The notes: generated by a model not told the origin, from the sequence alone. A stretch of DNA of 64,000 bases from Thysanoteuthis rhombus (GCA_963457665.1 OY735215.1:30194041-30258040), one strand, 5' to 3'; numbered from the stretch's first letter, positions 48,103 to 59,145 are shown. Numbers and translations are program-made.

Positions 48103-50508
48103 GGCCCAGTTTTGCTTGTGTGATCAAGTAAAAATTTAAAAAATATCACAACATTTCATGATTGTCAATAAAACAACTAAGAAATTCTAGGATAGCTACA
48201 AGTACGGAGGAAAATAATGAATAACAATTACATAATTACATAATTTTTCTGATATTTTAAAAGATTTGTAATTGACTTTGAAATGTATAATCTCATGTGT
48301 TACAAATGGAATAAATTGTTTGGTATAATTAGAAACGTCTTCAGTATGTGGTTTACAACTGTCATGATGACAAGACACGTTTCGTTTACTGACTATATAT
48401 GTTTTTGCAAGCTCAATATGGCATAATTTTTAAATATGAAATTTATAAAAATACATGACTATGGTTATTTAAATCTATGAAGTTAGTTTTAATCCTACAA
48501 TGAGCATGGCTTTCTTAATGCAATCCAACAACTGAAGTCTGGTTCAATGGATGCGTTTTGACTTTTCACATCAATCCGACAATAATTCATTTGAAACCAT
48601 GAATTGTTTATTTCTAAAAATTAGTGATGGAACAAAATATATATGAGGCAAAACCCAGTTTAAGAAACCCTAATCGGTATTATCAATTTAAAACAAGATT
48701 CAATTAAAAAATTGTATGTATAAATATTTGTGGTAAACAGACATCGGCAATAAAAAACACTGTACAATATACATATGTATCATATGATAGTTTGTGAAAT
48801 TCAAGGATGATTAAACAGACTTTGCTCTCGTGGCAATTGAAAACAATATTCTCGAGAACTTATAATTTACTGATACTTTGTTTCCAATAAATTACGCAAA
48901 GCAAATGTTTAAATTTAAATTGTTCTTAGCATTTTTAAAATGAATTTGATTTTTCTTTAATTTTTTCCCGCTTTTGAAAAATACTATTTGGGGCCTCACA
49001 GTACCTGTAGCCTTAATCTGGCACTGATTAAATTGGGTCAAAACAGTATTGATAAATAAACATAGGGATCATTTGGGACTGGATATTTAGAATAATAAAT
49101 ACTTACGAATGTCCATAAAGCCCTTGGCAGACCCTTGAAGGCCAAAGAGAATGGCTAACCAGGCAAGGGAATGACATATTGGGATTAAAATGTTTACCAC
49201 AGATCCAAGGAGGAGGGTCAAGCCAATACTCAGGTGCAAGTAGTTTAGTTTGACCACCAAACTGCTCAAGGTGATCCCAATAATGAAACCCAAACCATGA
49301 ACAGGGAAAACGATGTTTAAATCTTTTGGTAGGATTCCAACATTGTTTGCCAAATCCAGAAGAGTTGGACCAAGGATTCCATTGTCAAGACCCTAAAAAT
49401 GGACAAAGTAGATATATACAGAATGATGACTATTTTATTAGCCCCAAGAATATACTAGTGCTTCTTTAAGCATTTGTATTCTTGAGGTTTTCAAATATAC
49501 TGATTTATTAAGTGTATAAAATGCATGATGTTTTCAAAATGGCACATTTCTTTTACATTTATATGGAGATATTTCATCATTCTTGGATTTTTCTTTTTTA
49601 TTAGCAATTTTCTCATGAAATGGTAATTTATTCGGGTTAATATCCTTATCTTTGTTGCTTTTTGCACAAATTTTCAATTGCTATGCTAAATAGCCTTTAC
49701 TTTTTTGTCTAAAAGTTCATGAATACTTGAACAAACACTGATCATTACTGGATGGCCCTCTCTTGTAGAGCATCAAGTAATGATCAAACTGGTTACATAA
49801 ATAAATTTGTTTGTAAGATGAGCTTGATAACTGTCATGACCAGTTTTCTAACTTGGTAACCAATCAATTTTGAATGGTTAACTTCATCAACCTCCAAAAC
49901 AAGGATCTTCTCTGCTAAATTCAACAACCAGTTGTGTAATTTGGGTGGAGGTTTTCCTCCGGTAGAATTGCATCCTGCCAAGTGTCTTGATCAGAATTAA
50001 GACTTGCAAGAATCACATGCTGTCACATGCAATAGAAACCAGAAGTTTGTTACCAGCCATCATATTCCATTGGGGGTCGTCTCTTAGGAGACATAACACT
50101 TTTTATTGCTGAAAGAAGATTTGGAGATTTCTTTAATCCCCTGGTGGAAATATTTTCTAGCAGGATCAAAGTGTTCTAGCATCAGTGGAAGAAAAATATA
50201 GTTTGAGAAGTTGAAAAATAATACATGACTGTCTCCAAAAGGGTTGCCTCAGACTGAACTTTTTAATCACACTTCATATTGAATGAAATCGATGGGAAAT
50301 ACAAAATATGGATCGCAATAATAAACCTAAAGGGAAGCCCAAGTCGATTTTTAATGACGAATTATTAAAACCAGTCACCAACAATCCACAAACAACAGTT
50401 TAAACAGTTGTTGAAAACTGATTTAACAATAAAACTTACCAGTAAGGCAAATGCCCATGTCAGCCATATAAGTTGAATCAGCTGAGATCCGTTGTACAAT
50501 GGAGCCAT
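45644..50508 (-). CDS. MFSD4/SLC60-like major facilitator transporter, copy B (3 exons)
   Basis: Spliced model: exon 1 50508-50440 (69 bp, CTG|GTAAGT), exon 2 49392-49107 (286 bp, ATTC|GTAAGT), exon 3 46599-45644, giving 436 residues. The N-terminus is MAPLYNGSQLIQLIWLTWAF, followed by GLDNGILGPTLLDLANNV. Exon 2 ends LQGSAKGFMDI, so the family GxxDT motif reads GFMDI-Leu across the junction. Exon 3 has LSSFLIPFVVQPFQSQ, the sequon-bearing loop NCTMDTC and TMAYITALFWGFMLIGR. Intron phases match copy A exactly and exon 2 has the same length. The proteins are about half identical over exon 2 by eye. Both are minus-strand, so an old tandem duplication is likely. Intron 1 carries a mariner fragment; intron 2 carries a hairpin MITE and a hAT-type MITE. 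The substrate is inferred only. Confidence 0.88.
46812..46948. mobile_element. Hairpin-forming MITE in intron 2 of copy B
   Basis: Two arms of about 63 bases (46812-46874 and 46886-46948) are inverted copies around an 11-base centre. The inner 11 bases of each arm, AATGTGATGGT and ACCATCACATT, match perfectly. Outer words such as CCATTCTACAGCC pair with GGCCGTAGAATGG. Confidence 0.75.
47760..48672. mobile_element. hAT-type non-autonomous element in intron 2 of copy B
   Basis: CAGGGTTTCTCAAACTTTTT at 47760 has the form of many hAT ends. The complement of the right edge (48657-48672) reads TAGGGTTTCTTAAACT. The inside is AT-rich with an (AT)n array and no transposase. An 8-bp target duplication is not evident, so it is old. 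Confidence 0.6.
48054..48099. repeat. (TA)n microsatellite inside the hAT-type element
   Basis: About 46 bases of uninterrupted TA. Confidence 0.97.
50281..50430 (+). mobile_element. Mariner transposase N-terminal fragment in intron 1 of copy B
   Basis: Reads KGKPKSIFNDELLKPVTNNP then QTTV and a stop, like the helix-turn-helix linker of mariner transposases. It matches 51660-51760 in order. Confidence 0.55.
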
Positions 50509-51519
50509 CTCTCCTATTTTCTGAAGTTTTTAAGCCAGATTTATCTACAAAAGAGTACTGAAAAAAAAATCTTACACTGAACTTTAAAAATTTTTTTCTC
50601 TTTAAAATATAGAGTCAGCTAGTGGGATTGAAATTTGCAACCAAACATAAATCTTCTTACAAACATGGTCAGGATTCATGAGCCATGTTATTGATAATAG
50701 AGAATGAAACTTTATGCTGGTGTTGATCAAAGTTCTAAAAAACTCATTCCCAAATGCTATAATTCTGAATATTGAAATCCTGAAAGATCAGAACCTCTAA
50801 AAAAAAAAAAAAAAACTCCTGAAAACCACAATCCAGAAATTCAAAATTCCAAAACCAAGTCAACTGTAGCGAAGGGGAGTAACTCAACAAGGTTTTTCTC
50901 CCTTTTCAAATGCTGAATCGATTTAATAAAACTTTCAGTATTTACCCCTTGATTACTGAATTTATTTATGAAAAGATTACTAAAAAAACCTATTTACATG
51001 TACAAACAGGCATAATTAAATGCACGAGAATGAGATAGATATAGGCAATCGCTGTTATATTTCCAGAGAGGGGGCAAAGAGTCTTTTTTTGGTGGGGGTA
51101 CATCAGGATTTTAGTTGTCAGGTAAGGGACTAGGGATCGTCTAAATTGTGTCTTTTCCCCCATGCTCTACAATTTCCAAATTTCAAATCCCTTTGCCTTT
51201 GGTAAGAAAGCCTGATCAAGGGGAGAGCAAATGCCCTGTCTGCATCCCCAAGGATGTAGGTAGACTGAGATAGATGAATTGCCTGCTTCATCCCTTAATA
51301 AAAGACTAAGAATATGAGCTAAGCAATCCAGAGGGCCATTAGGTTGTTACATATCAAATGTTGTTTTTTTTCTTTACTTCAAAGAGAATAATACTAAAAG
51401 TGAAAGATTTTCTCAAGTAATTGCAGATTCAAAGTGAATAGAATTCTTTATCATTGGAAGTTTTTTAGCCTGTAACAGCAACTGCATCTACCCAAGAAGT
51501 TGGACTTATGTTAAAGTAA
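50509..51519. other. Upstream flank of transporter copy B
   Basis: No promoter element could be fixed. Around 50755-50865 degenerate ATTCTGAAA/ATCCTGAAA-type words and an A17 run form a low-complexity patch. The recurrent motif GAAGGGGAGTAACTC lies at 50871-50885. Confidence 0.4.
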
Positions 51520-51850
51520 GATTTCAAATTGGGACATGATGTTGCTCAAGGTGCTGATAATGTCAACAAAGCATTTGTAGTGAACACTACTACAGTGTGG
51601 ACTGCTTAGCATTGGTTATGGTTTTCGTCTAGGAATATAGACAGCAATAATTAACCTTGGATAAGGCCCAACCCTGTTCTTAATGATAAGGAATTATCAT
51701 AAACAGTGGCCAACAACCCACAAACAGTGGTTTGAGCACTTTCTGAAGACTTTAAGACTTTAACAGCAACCATATCACATCATCTCAAGGCAATACAAAA
51801 GGTTAAAAAGCTGTGAAAATGAAAATGTCAGTGCCCAACTCTACACCTGT
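51520..51850 (+). mobile_element. Mariner transposase N-terminal remnant
   Basis: Reads FKLGHDVAQGADNVNKAF, then RPNPVLNDKELS, then VANNPQTVV, then TISHHLKAIQKVKKL. These follow the order of the two helix-turn-helix motifs and linker of mariner (SETMAR-type) transposases. Stops interrupt it and the catalytic domain is missing. Confidence 0.65.
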
Positions 51851-52737
51851 TAGCTGAATGTGTCTAAGCTTAGCTTGGATATGAAGTCTTGCAGCATCCT
51901 TGATATTCATCTGACATTTCTCCTACTGATTATCATCATTTCAAGCTATTAGTTCTTCATATGCATAATAAAAGGTTCAATAATAGGGAAGCCATAATTT
52001 GTGACCACTGAACATATTTATCCTTAGGGGATTATTACAAAAAGGTTATAGCTTAAAATGGGTTGGATACTGATTGAATATGTACTGTTTTTTGTTGTTT
52101 ATATCATCATTCCTCTTACAATTGAAAAAAAAAAATTTATATGTAACAACCTCATACAGACTGTATACATAATATAATAAAATATATAAAGTATAGACGT
52201 ATATAATAAAATAATATACATTTAACATAAAACAAATGAAGGTTCATAGATAATTTAGTAGATACTTACTTGAAATACCTCTAATCCGAGTGTTTACACT
52301 TTGTCAGAATGAAGATAATTCCAATATTGAGATAAAAAATTAGTAAATAAAATCCAAGAAACCTAAGTTTGTCAACTTCTGAGATGTTCAAACAATGAAC
52401 AAACTCATATGACAAGATGGACAAGACTCTGATGCAGACGCTCTTGCGTTGCAGTCAAGGCGCTCTACCGTGTACGATCCTCAGTCAGTTTGCTGGTGTC
52501 ATTCCACCTTCTGTTGACCAGTCAGAGGCCCATCTCCTCTGTTAGGGGTAAGGCTGGGTTATATTTTCATATCTGTCATAATATGGGTACTAACTGACTA
52601 TGCCCCCTGAAACTTGAATAACCCCAGTTAAGTAATGCCTTGCAAATTAATTGGTTTAAATAGGTAGGTTTTGATTCATGGGAGGTTCAGTTCAAAGTGA
52701 TCCCTGGCCTGCTGAAGCTTTACACTGTTTTGTGATG
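51851..52737. other. No gene seen
   Basis: AT-rich DNA with a slightly GC-richer patch at 52430-52560 that includes GCAGTCAAGGCGCTCTACC, perhaps a tRNA-like fragment. Nothing else is supported. Confidence 0.4.
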
Positions 52738-52880
52738 ATTGTATTCATGTGAATAAAAGGGACATTTTTTGTTCTGTGTAATTAACTTGGTGTGGCATTG
52801 TTCTGTGTTGCATTCCATATTAAGATGGACATAGGGTTTATCATTAGTTTTTCGTCTTGAATGGACATATTTACATACAG
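52738..52880 (+). repeat. Dispersed or local repeat, family 5 (copy 1)
   Basis: AATAAAAGGGACATTTTTTGTT, AATTAACTT, CATATTAAGATGGACATAGGG, TTTATCATTAGTTTTTCGTC and TTGAATGGACA recur in order at 53935-54125. Confidence 0.65.
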
Positions 52881-53184
52881 TAGAAGCTAAGTTCTGATGC
52901 AGTTTCAGTGTTACAGACAGGCTTTATTACCTAACACATCCATTCACTCACTTGTGTATAGAAGTAGACTCCTTGATACACGTCTTTACTCTAAGTATTA
53001 CTCAAATATACATCCACATGTATCCATGCACTTGCCTATTCGTACCCTTACATACATTCAATTACATATATGTGAATATAAACACACACTGTAAGTCCTC
53101 ACATTTAGGCACATATATTCACTCATACGTAAACACATTCTTAAACATATGTAAAACACACATGCAAGTATGATATGAGAATGG
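52881..53184. other. CA/CATA-rich low-complexity stretch
   Basis: CATACA-, CACATA- and ACTCA-rich sequence that gives two overlapping spurious open frames. Confidence 0.6.
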
Positions 53185-53370
53185 ATCAACAAGTCCATAA
53201 CCTGACACGGTCATTAGCTGAATTTGATCGGAAATTTTCTCTGTATAACGTCAATCTACGTTGTTAATGGAAAAGCATTGGGTTAAAAGCATTAACAAGA
53301 AAAGATATCATGTTAAAAGAATTTTTGCATAAAATTGATATTTTTTAGACTATGAAGTTATAGATTTACC
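53185..53370 (+). repeat. Dispersed repeat, family 2 (copy 3)
   Basis: AACCTGACACGGTCATTAGC, AATTTTCTCTGTATAACGTC, AGCATTGGGTTAAAAGCATT, TTGCATAAAATTG and GACTATGAAGTTA match 16290-16480 and 34975-35215. Confidence 0.55.
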
Positions 53371-53934
53371 TTCGTAGATATATTTACATACATTCATTCT
53401 TGCATTTGTAAATCACTGCTAGCCAATATATACTCTCGTGCAAAAAACTCTTCTCAGGTGTAGGGACCACTCAAACCAAGTTGAACAAAATTATGCAAAG
53501 GCAGGCTCAGGTGTAACAAAAATATTCAAAGATTAAAAGAATATTGATGAATTAATGACCAATCACAGGCCAGCCTTTCAGCAGGCAAGATTGGTCTTTC
53601 TTTGGAGCCTCCCATCTAAAACATTAAAAAAAAACCAATTCATGTAACCATTCATTCTGTCAAATTCAGTCAGTCAGCAAAAATCATATGCAATCATTGA
53701 ATATTCTTTAGGGATATTTACACTCTACACATCCTCACACACATATCTATGAACAGTGAATAATTTTCTTTCCCCACTCAATCCTTTCTGATTTTTTCAC
53801 ACCTTCTAAAATATGTTCTAACTACTACAAGCACATACACAATCTTTCAAACCTGAAAAGTTTACATTCACACTGACATGCACTTTGTTCCATAAACAAT
53901 AATGGAATATAATATTAATTTCATCACAGACTCT
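53371..53934. other. No recognised feature
   Basis: AT-rich DNA without supported genes. Confidence 0.45.
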
Positions 53935-54290
53935 CTATGTTGCGACTACTACATGCAAATAAAAAGGACATTTTTTTTGTTTTGCTTAATTAACTTTGAG
54001 TGACATAAACACTTTGATTTATTTGAACATGCTTTGAATCAAATTCATTTATCAGTCTCACATTCTATATTAAGATGGACATAGAGTTTATCATCAGTTT
54101 TTCTTCTTGAATGGACAATAATGTCAATCTATGTTATTAATGATGTGAAAAATAAGGTAATTTGATGATCTAAAGAAGAAGATAAACTATCCTTGTTCTT
54201 ATTATTTTGAATAAAGAATATACTTGTAATATATTCACCTCTTTGTCTAATGATTTATTTGAGCATGCTTTGAATCAAATTCATTTGTTG
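53935..54290 (+). repeat. Repeat family 5 (copy 2) with an internal direct repeat
   Basis: Second copy of the 52738 repeat. It also contains TGATTTATTTGAACATGCTT..TCAAATTCATTT at 54015-54055, repeated almost exactly at 54250-54290. Confidence 0.65.
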
Positions 54291-54369
54291 TTACACATAG
54301 CTCATTAGTATCAACCCACACAGATAACTAAATATCATATTTGGTTATTATTTGAATATCTATGATTTC

Positions 54370-55230
54370 GAAGGCTATTCATTTTTCAACAAGATACCTC
54401 CTAACACGGCTTTTAAAAATCGTATTGCAGGCATTCACAAAGCTGGCAAGGCATCTACCCATCCTAGAGTTTCCTAGAGAGAATCCCTGTTTCTCTATCA
54501 TCTATGAAGAGAAGGTACAGTAGCAAGAAAACAATGTTCTAGGAGGCCTAAAACCAATACAATGAGAGATGACTTGCAATGGGTGACAAGTTCTGGGGAA
54601 CAGGAAGCAAACTCTCACTCATCTAGCCAAGAAATTTAAAACTGTCACAGTCATGTGTTTAGGGGGATATTGGCTTGAAGATTATTGGTGGGCCAAAAAA
54701 ACATTTTTGAGTTCTCCAAGATGTCAAAAACTAGAGCCACTTTGTTCAATGTTACAGAGACAGGTTTTCCCTAGTGATCAAAGCAGGTTTTTATTTGGTA
54801 TGTGCTCTTGAAAGGTGTCTTTGAAGATCAAATGAAAAATATCATCCTGATTGTCTGTCTTCAACTATCAAACATCGTAGGGAAGGCATTTTGGTATGAG
54901 GTGTTTTTTTAGAACTAGAGGGTGGGGGTCATAGTTAATTAGGTGTAAAGAAACAAAATGCATAAAACAAAATAAAACACGAAAAATATCAAGATATTCT
55001 GCATTGTAGATTTCATCATTATCCAGATGTTTATGTTGTCTTCCAGCAAGTTAATGCTCCTTGCTATTCTACTAGATCCATGAAAACCTGACTGATGGAG
55101 AGAAAATAACTTTGAAATCAGGATCTGGCCAAGCCAATACCTGAATATGAACTGAATTGAGAATGTTTAGAGATTCATACAATCAAAACTAAGAGCTGAG
55201 AATTTCTCAAACAAAGTCTGTGGAATGTTA
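54370..55230 (+). mobile_element. Tc1-like transposase remnant
   Basis: Reads NRIAGIHKAGKASTHPRVS near 54415, and about 600 bases later ENNFEIRIWPSQYLNMN, stop, IENV. The latter is the xWPxxSPDLNPIENxW block holding the second catalytic aspartate/asparagine region of Tc1 transposases. Numerous stops and shifts make it dead. Confidence 0.65.
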
Positions 55231-56295
55231 TGCAAGAATAGTTGGATTCTCTATCTGTTGATTTTAGCAGAATCTGAGTGATTCAATGATTATTGGGATT
55301 GAACAATTGAATTTTACTAAATTTATTGCACACACACACACACACACACAAAACCCAGGTATCATATTAAATATCAATCAATTGTACTTTATGCTTATTA
55401 GACCATTGTCTGAGGATTGGGTCCCAGTGTGCATAAGAGAGGCCCAGTCTCTATCTGTATAGTCATGAACTAGACCATATTGTATAACAAAAAAGTGAGG
55501 GTAGACTTTTGGTATCATTACCCTAAATCAAGTAATGACATCATAAGCTGTGCCCTCTGCCGTTGGGTGGATACCAGAATTTAGAGACAGGGGAAAAGTA
55601 AAATTCAATATCTAGAGAAATACATGATACAGAATAACAAATAATACTTTAAAATGTTTGTATCAAAGAGCTTTATTAACTACAATAGGTTTTATGCAAA
55701 TTGATATGCTAATAAGGTCACAACTTATGAAATTCAGCTATAACTGGAAATTTCATCACTCTTGGGAAACAATCCACTCAGTGTTTGGAAATTAAAGTTT
55801 TACATTACTGGCACATTGAATGATTAGAAAACAACCCATTGAAGATATTTATATGGGTTTTAAGGGTTCTCTTATATAAAATTCTGTGCAAATAATTGGT
55901 TATACTTTTACTGCTCCAAAGTTCATATAGTACAAAGTGAAAGCATAAATATCATCAATTTAAACATGCATTATCATATTCTCTTTCAGGATTTCTGTTC
56001 ATGTATGTATTTAACCCTTTTAGCCTTTTGTAAATAGGTCACAGAAGTCAAAATGTCAGATCCTGTGGAAAAAAAAGGAATAACACCAGCAATGGGAAAT
56101 ATATCGTGCACGTTTATTTTTAAAAAAATTCTTTTAATCCTTGATAAAGTTGAGTGTCTAGAGTAATTAAGGTTGAGTTCTTTCTTAGTTTGTTTGGAAA
56201 GGTCCTTTTGATTTATAAATTTGTGTGGTGTAAGAATTGCACTTGCTTATTGCAACGGCAATTTTATCAGCCAAGATCAAGACCTATCATTGACA
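55231..56295. other. No gene seen
   Basis: AT-rich DNA containing only a (CA)n tract. The words TTGGAAATTAAAGTTTTACATTACTGG near 55790 recur as an inverted copy near 56610-56645 (ACCAGTAATGTAAAAACTTTAATTTCC). AATCCACTCAGTGTTTGG and CCAAACACTGAGTAGATTT also pair. Confidence 0.5.
55329..55352. repeat. (CA)n microsatellite
   Basis: Twelve CA units ending in AAAACCC. Confidence 0.95.
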
Positions 56296-56790
56296 GACTA
56301 ACTCAAGGACTGAGAGTATCATGGGTATGGACCCATGATACTTTCAGTCCTTGAGTTAGTCAGGATGTGGAACACATATCACAATGCAAGAACCCTTCTG
56401 GTTATTTTCAGTAATAATAGGATATACATGAATAATTTGAATAGTTTTCTGTGTTTGACTGTCACTATATGTAGGACTTGAATTATTAAACAAAAGTATT
56501 AGTTTTGAAAGTGCACCATATTTCAAGAAATTATTTGAGCTGGATTTTGTGCAGAAGAAGCTCCAAATCCACATAAATATCTTCAATTCGATTACTTCTG
56601 ATCATTCCATGCACCAGTAATGTAAAAACTTTAATTTCCAAACACTGAGTAGATTTTTCCCCAAGAAGGGAAACTTTCAGTTCCAGGACCTTTCGACCTA
56701 ATTAGCATAAAACCTATTCTGATTGATAGAATTCTTTTATACAAACATTTTAATGTATCATTTGTTCTGTGTAATATACTTCACAGGATA
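55640..56790. repeat. Large inverted repeat, roughly 200-bp arms or longer
   Basis: Left-arm words AAAATGTTTGTATCAAAGAG, AATAGGTTTTATGCAAATTG, TTGGGAAACAATCCACTCAG and TGTTTGGAAATTAAAGTTTTACATTACTGG-type sequence (about 55650-55810) recur as complements at about 56610-56755. Examples on the right are CCAGTAATGTAAAAACTTT, CCAAACACTGAGTAG and TAGCATAAAACCTATTCTG. The small hairpin at 56296-56361 lies between the arms. Confidence 0.7.
56296..56361. repeat. Snapback hairpin, 31-bp arms with 4-base loop
   Basis: Arms 56296-56326 and 56331-56361 are reverse complements apart from one position (G56314 opposite T56343), which pairs as G-U in a plus-strand RNA. The loop is ATGG. The arms start GACTAACTCAAGGACTGA. 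The flanking bases do not extend the stem. Confidence 0.97.
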
Positions 56791-57120
56791 TTGAATTTTC
56801 TGTTTCTTCTATCTCTAAATTCTGGTACTCTCCCGGTGGAGGAGGGCATGGCTTATGACATCATTTTTGGGGTCAGTGTAATGATAGCAAAAGTCTACCT
56901 TCATTTTCTGTCTCTCCTTACTCCTTGTCGAATATTAATATCCATTACTTATCATACGGTCAACATAAGAACAATATGATATACATAGTAATATGTACAT
57001 AACCATAGTTCTGAGACTAACAGAACATAATACAAAAAACAAAACAAAACAAAAAAAAAACAGCATATGGAGAATAGGAGGAATGAGTTAGGAGTGTAAT
57101 TACAACCTGTCTACCGTCAG

Positions 57121-57260
57121 AGTCCCATTGGCTCAATCAGTTAGCACAGACCTTGGCTACATAGGTGCTCCCATAGTGTTGGGTGTAGGTTCAAATCCCA
57201 CCCAAGTCTCATTTCTTTATTTTCCAATCATTGCTGTTGTTTCGCTTACATCTGTAAATG
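57121..57260 (+). repeat. tRNA-derived SINE head
   Basis: ATTGGCTCAATCAGTTAGCAC (A-box-like) and TGTAGGTTCAAATCCCACCC (B-box, TTCAAATCC form) are 45-50 bases apart as in a tRNA. The acceptor stem and T stem do not pair fully, so it is a SINE head and not a working tRNA gene. Confidence 0.6.
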
Positions 57261-58662
57261 TTTTGATTCAAGCAATATTTAGTTTCTAAAACTGTCTTTC
57301 CTTATTCTTATGAAGTATCACGTAAAACAATTTTGCTGGCAGGCTATTATGGTGCGTAGGTATTATATATATGTAAAAACTTGTTTGTCTGTAATCATGT
57401 TTTTGAGCACCCCTGACAGTGAGGAAAAAAGGTGGGGCAAGGTAAGAAAAATAAACTAACATCAGCAGCAGCCGAACTAGCAAGAACCAGCCAATTTGTT
57501 ATTATCAGGTGAAGTATTATAATCCTCTACCTCACGAAGTAAGGGACACAAAAAATTTGGGATTTGCAGAAATATTAATATTAGTTATGTAACTGGGTTT
57601 TGTTTTTTTACATCTCTATACAGATATTGGTACTCATTTTGAAATGACTCAATCCTTTTCGATAATTTCATGAATACAAATTTTGTTTCTCTCACATTTT
57701 AGTAATTTAAAAAGAATATAGTATTTTTTTCCATAATAAACAGTAACCACCATAAATGATAAGGGGGAGGTGGTAATTTATACCTTATGCTTTCATAAGA
57801 GTGAGGCGTTGCAAAAACATTGTCTCATCAATCACAATTGGGGGGGGGGAGGTTCTTGACACCCTACTGTAATCCTTTATTAATATTTGACTATTGTTTA
57901 CCTTTATCTTCAGGTTATGATTTCTGTTACCAGCACAAGTAAGAAAAATGTATTAAAAATTCTTTGTGCTTTCAATTAATAACACCTGTTAACAATTGAC
58001 ACTCATCAAAAGGTAAGAAAATTTTTATGGTTCGGAGAGTGCTTTTTTAAAAATTTTTATTAATTGTACGACTGTCCCAAATCATTAAAAAAAATAAAAT
58101 AACAAATCTATCTGAAGATAATTAAGAATGAAAAAAAAAATGGAAAAAAAAAACGAAATAATTTATCATCTCCCAAGTCAGACTTTTATAAAACTGATGT
58201 GGGGGCAAGAGTGCTATCCAGCATAAAAGTAACAACATGATTAGAACCTCTCCCCAACAAACTGAAAATCCGTCTTCTAAAACAAAATGGGTCTTATTGA
58301 TTGAAAACACGGTTAATTTCTCCAGAAGCAAAAATTAATCTTAGAGAGTTTTCCATTTTTAGAGATTAAACAAATGTTAAATGCTTTCAACTCAGGCTGT
58401 GAATCTACTACATTCAGTAAATGGTGCATATTGGAAGTAAAGAATAAGCACCCACTGTAAATGATGTATTTGATGTGTTGTGTACGAAGGAATATATTAG
58501 AGAACATATTTTACATTGTACTGACAAATTACCCCTCTGTTAGTATTCATATACATTTTTATTATTAAGATATGGATATATAATCAGAAATAAATGATTA
58601 TGAATGTATTATATTACCTTAGTAACTATTCGAAATGATCTCTTGTTATTACACAGTGAATG
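57261..58662. other. No gene seen
   Basis: AT-rich DNA with a G9 run near 57841 and A runs. Open frames here have no family resemblance. Confidence 0.45.
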
Positions 58663-58843
58663 TATAGACAGTGTAAATAGAATAAACAATGAAAGAAAAT
58701 GGGGCTGCATCAGGAATCGAACATGCAACCAATAGGCAGCTGCTTTAATGTAGCATAGCTCTTACCATTGAGCTAAACAGTGGCAGAATAAGGCCAGAAT
58801 AAGTTAGTCTCCAAATTCTCATTCTGTTCATACACTGTCTATA
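58663..58843 (-). repeat. tRNA-like unit flanked by inverted repeats
   Basis: The minus strand reads TGTTTAGCTCAATGGTAAGAGC (A-box) and GGTTGCATGTTCGATTCC (B-box). It is bounded by TATAGACAGTGTA (58663-58675) and its perfect complement (58831-58843). The similarity continues inward for about 28 bases. The acceptor ends do not pair, so it is not a functional tRNA gene. Confidence 0.65.
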
Positions 58844-59039
58844 TCTACTCTATTTACTTTTTAATGTGGACAATTATATCAAGAAATCTGACAGAAATAA
58901 TCATTTACATTGTGTAGGTCATACGATATATTCACCGTGTAATAAAAAGTTATCATTTCAAATAGAGTTTTAAAGAAATATAATGCATACATAATTATTT
59001 CTTTCAGTTTATATATCCATTTGTTAATCGTGGATCATT

Positions 59040-59102
59040 TATACTGGGTGCTTACTCTTTACTTCTGATCTATGCTGTTTACTGAATGAATATAAAGCAT
59101 TC

Positions 59103-59142
<40 letters not shown>
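59040..59142 (+). repeat. SINE family 1 fragment followed by (AT)n microsatellite
   Basis: GTGCTTACTCTTTACTTCTG, then ATCTATGCTGTTTACTGA, matches the SINE family 1 body. An uninterrupted AT array occupies 59104-59142. Confidence 0.6.

Positions 59143-59145
<3 letters not shown>

Noticed and set aside
57121..57215. Functional tRNA gene on the plus strand
   Set aside because: Acceptor stem does not pair and the T stem has a mismatch. It is a SINE head.
58690..58800. Functional tRNA gene on the minus strand
   Set aside because: A and B boxes are present, but the acceptor ends do not pair and the T stem is poor. It is treated as tRNA-derived repeat.
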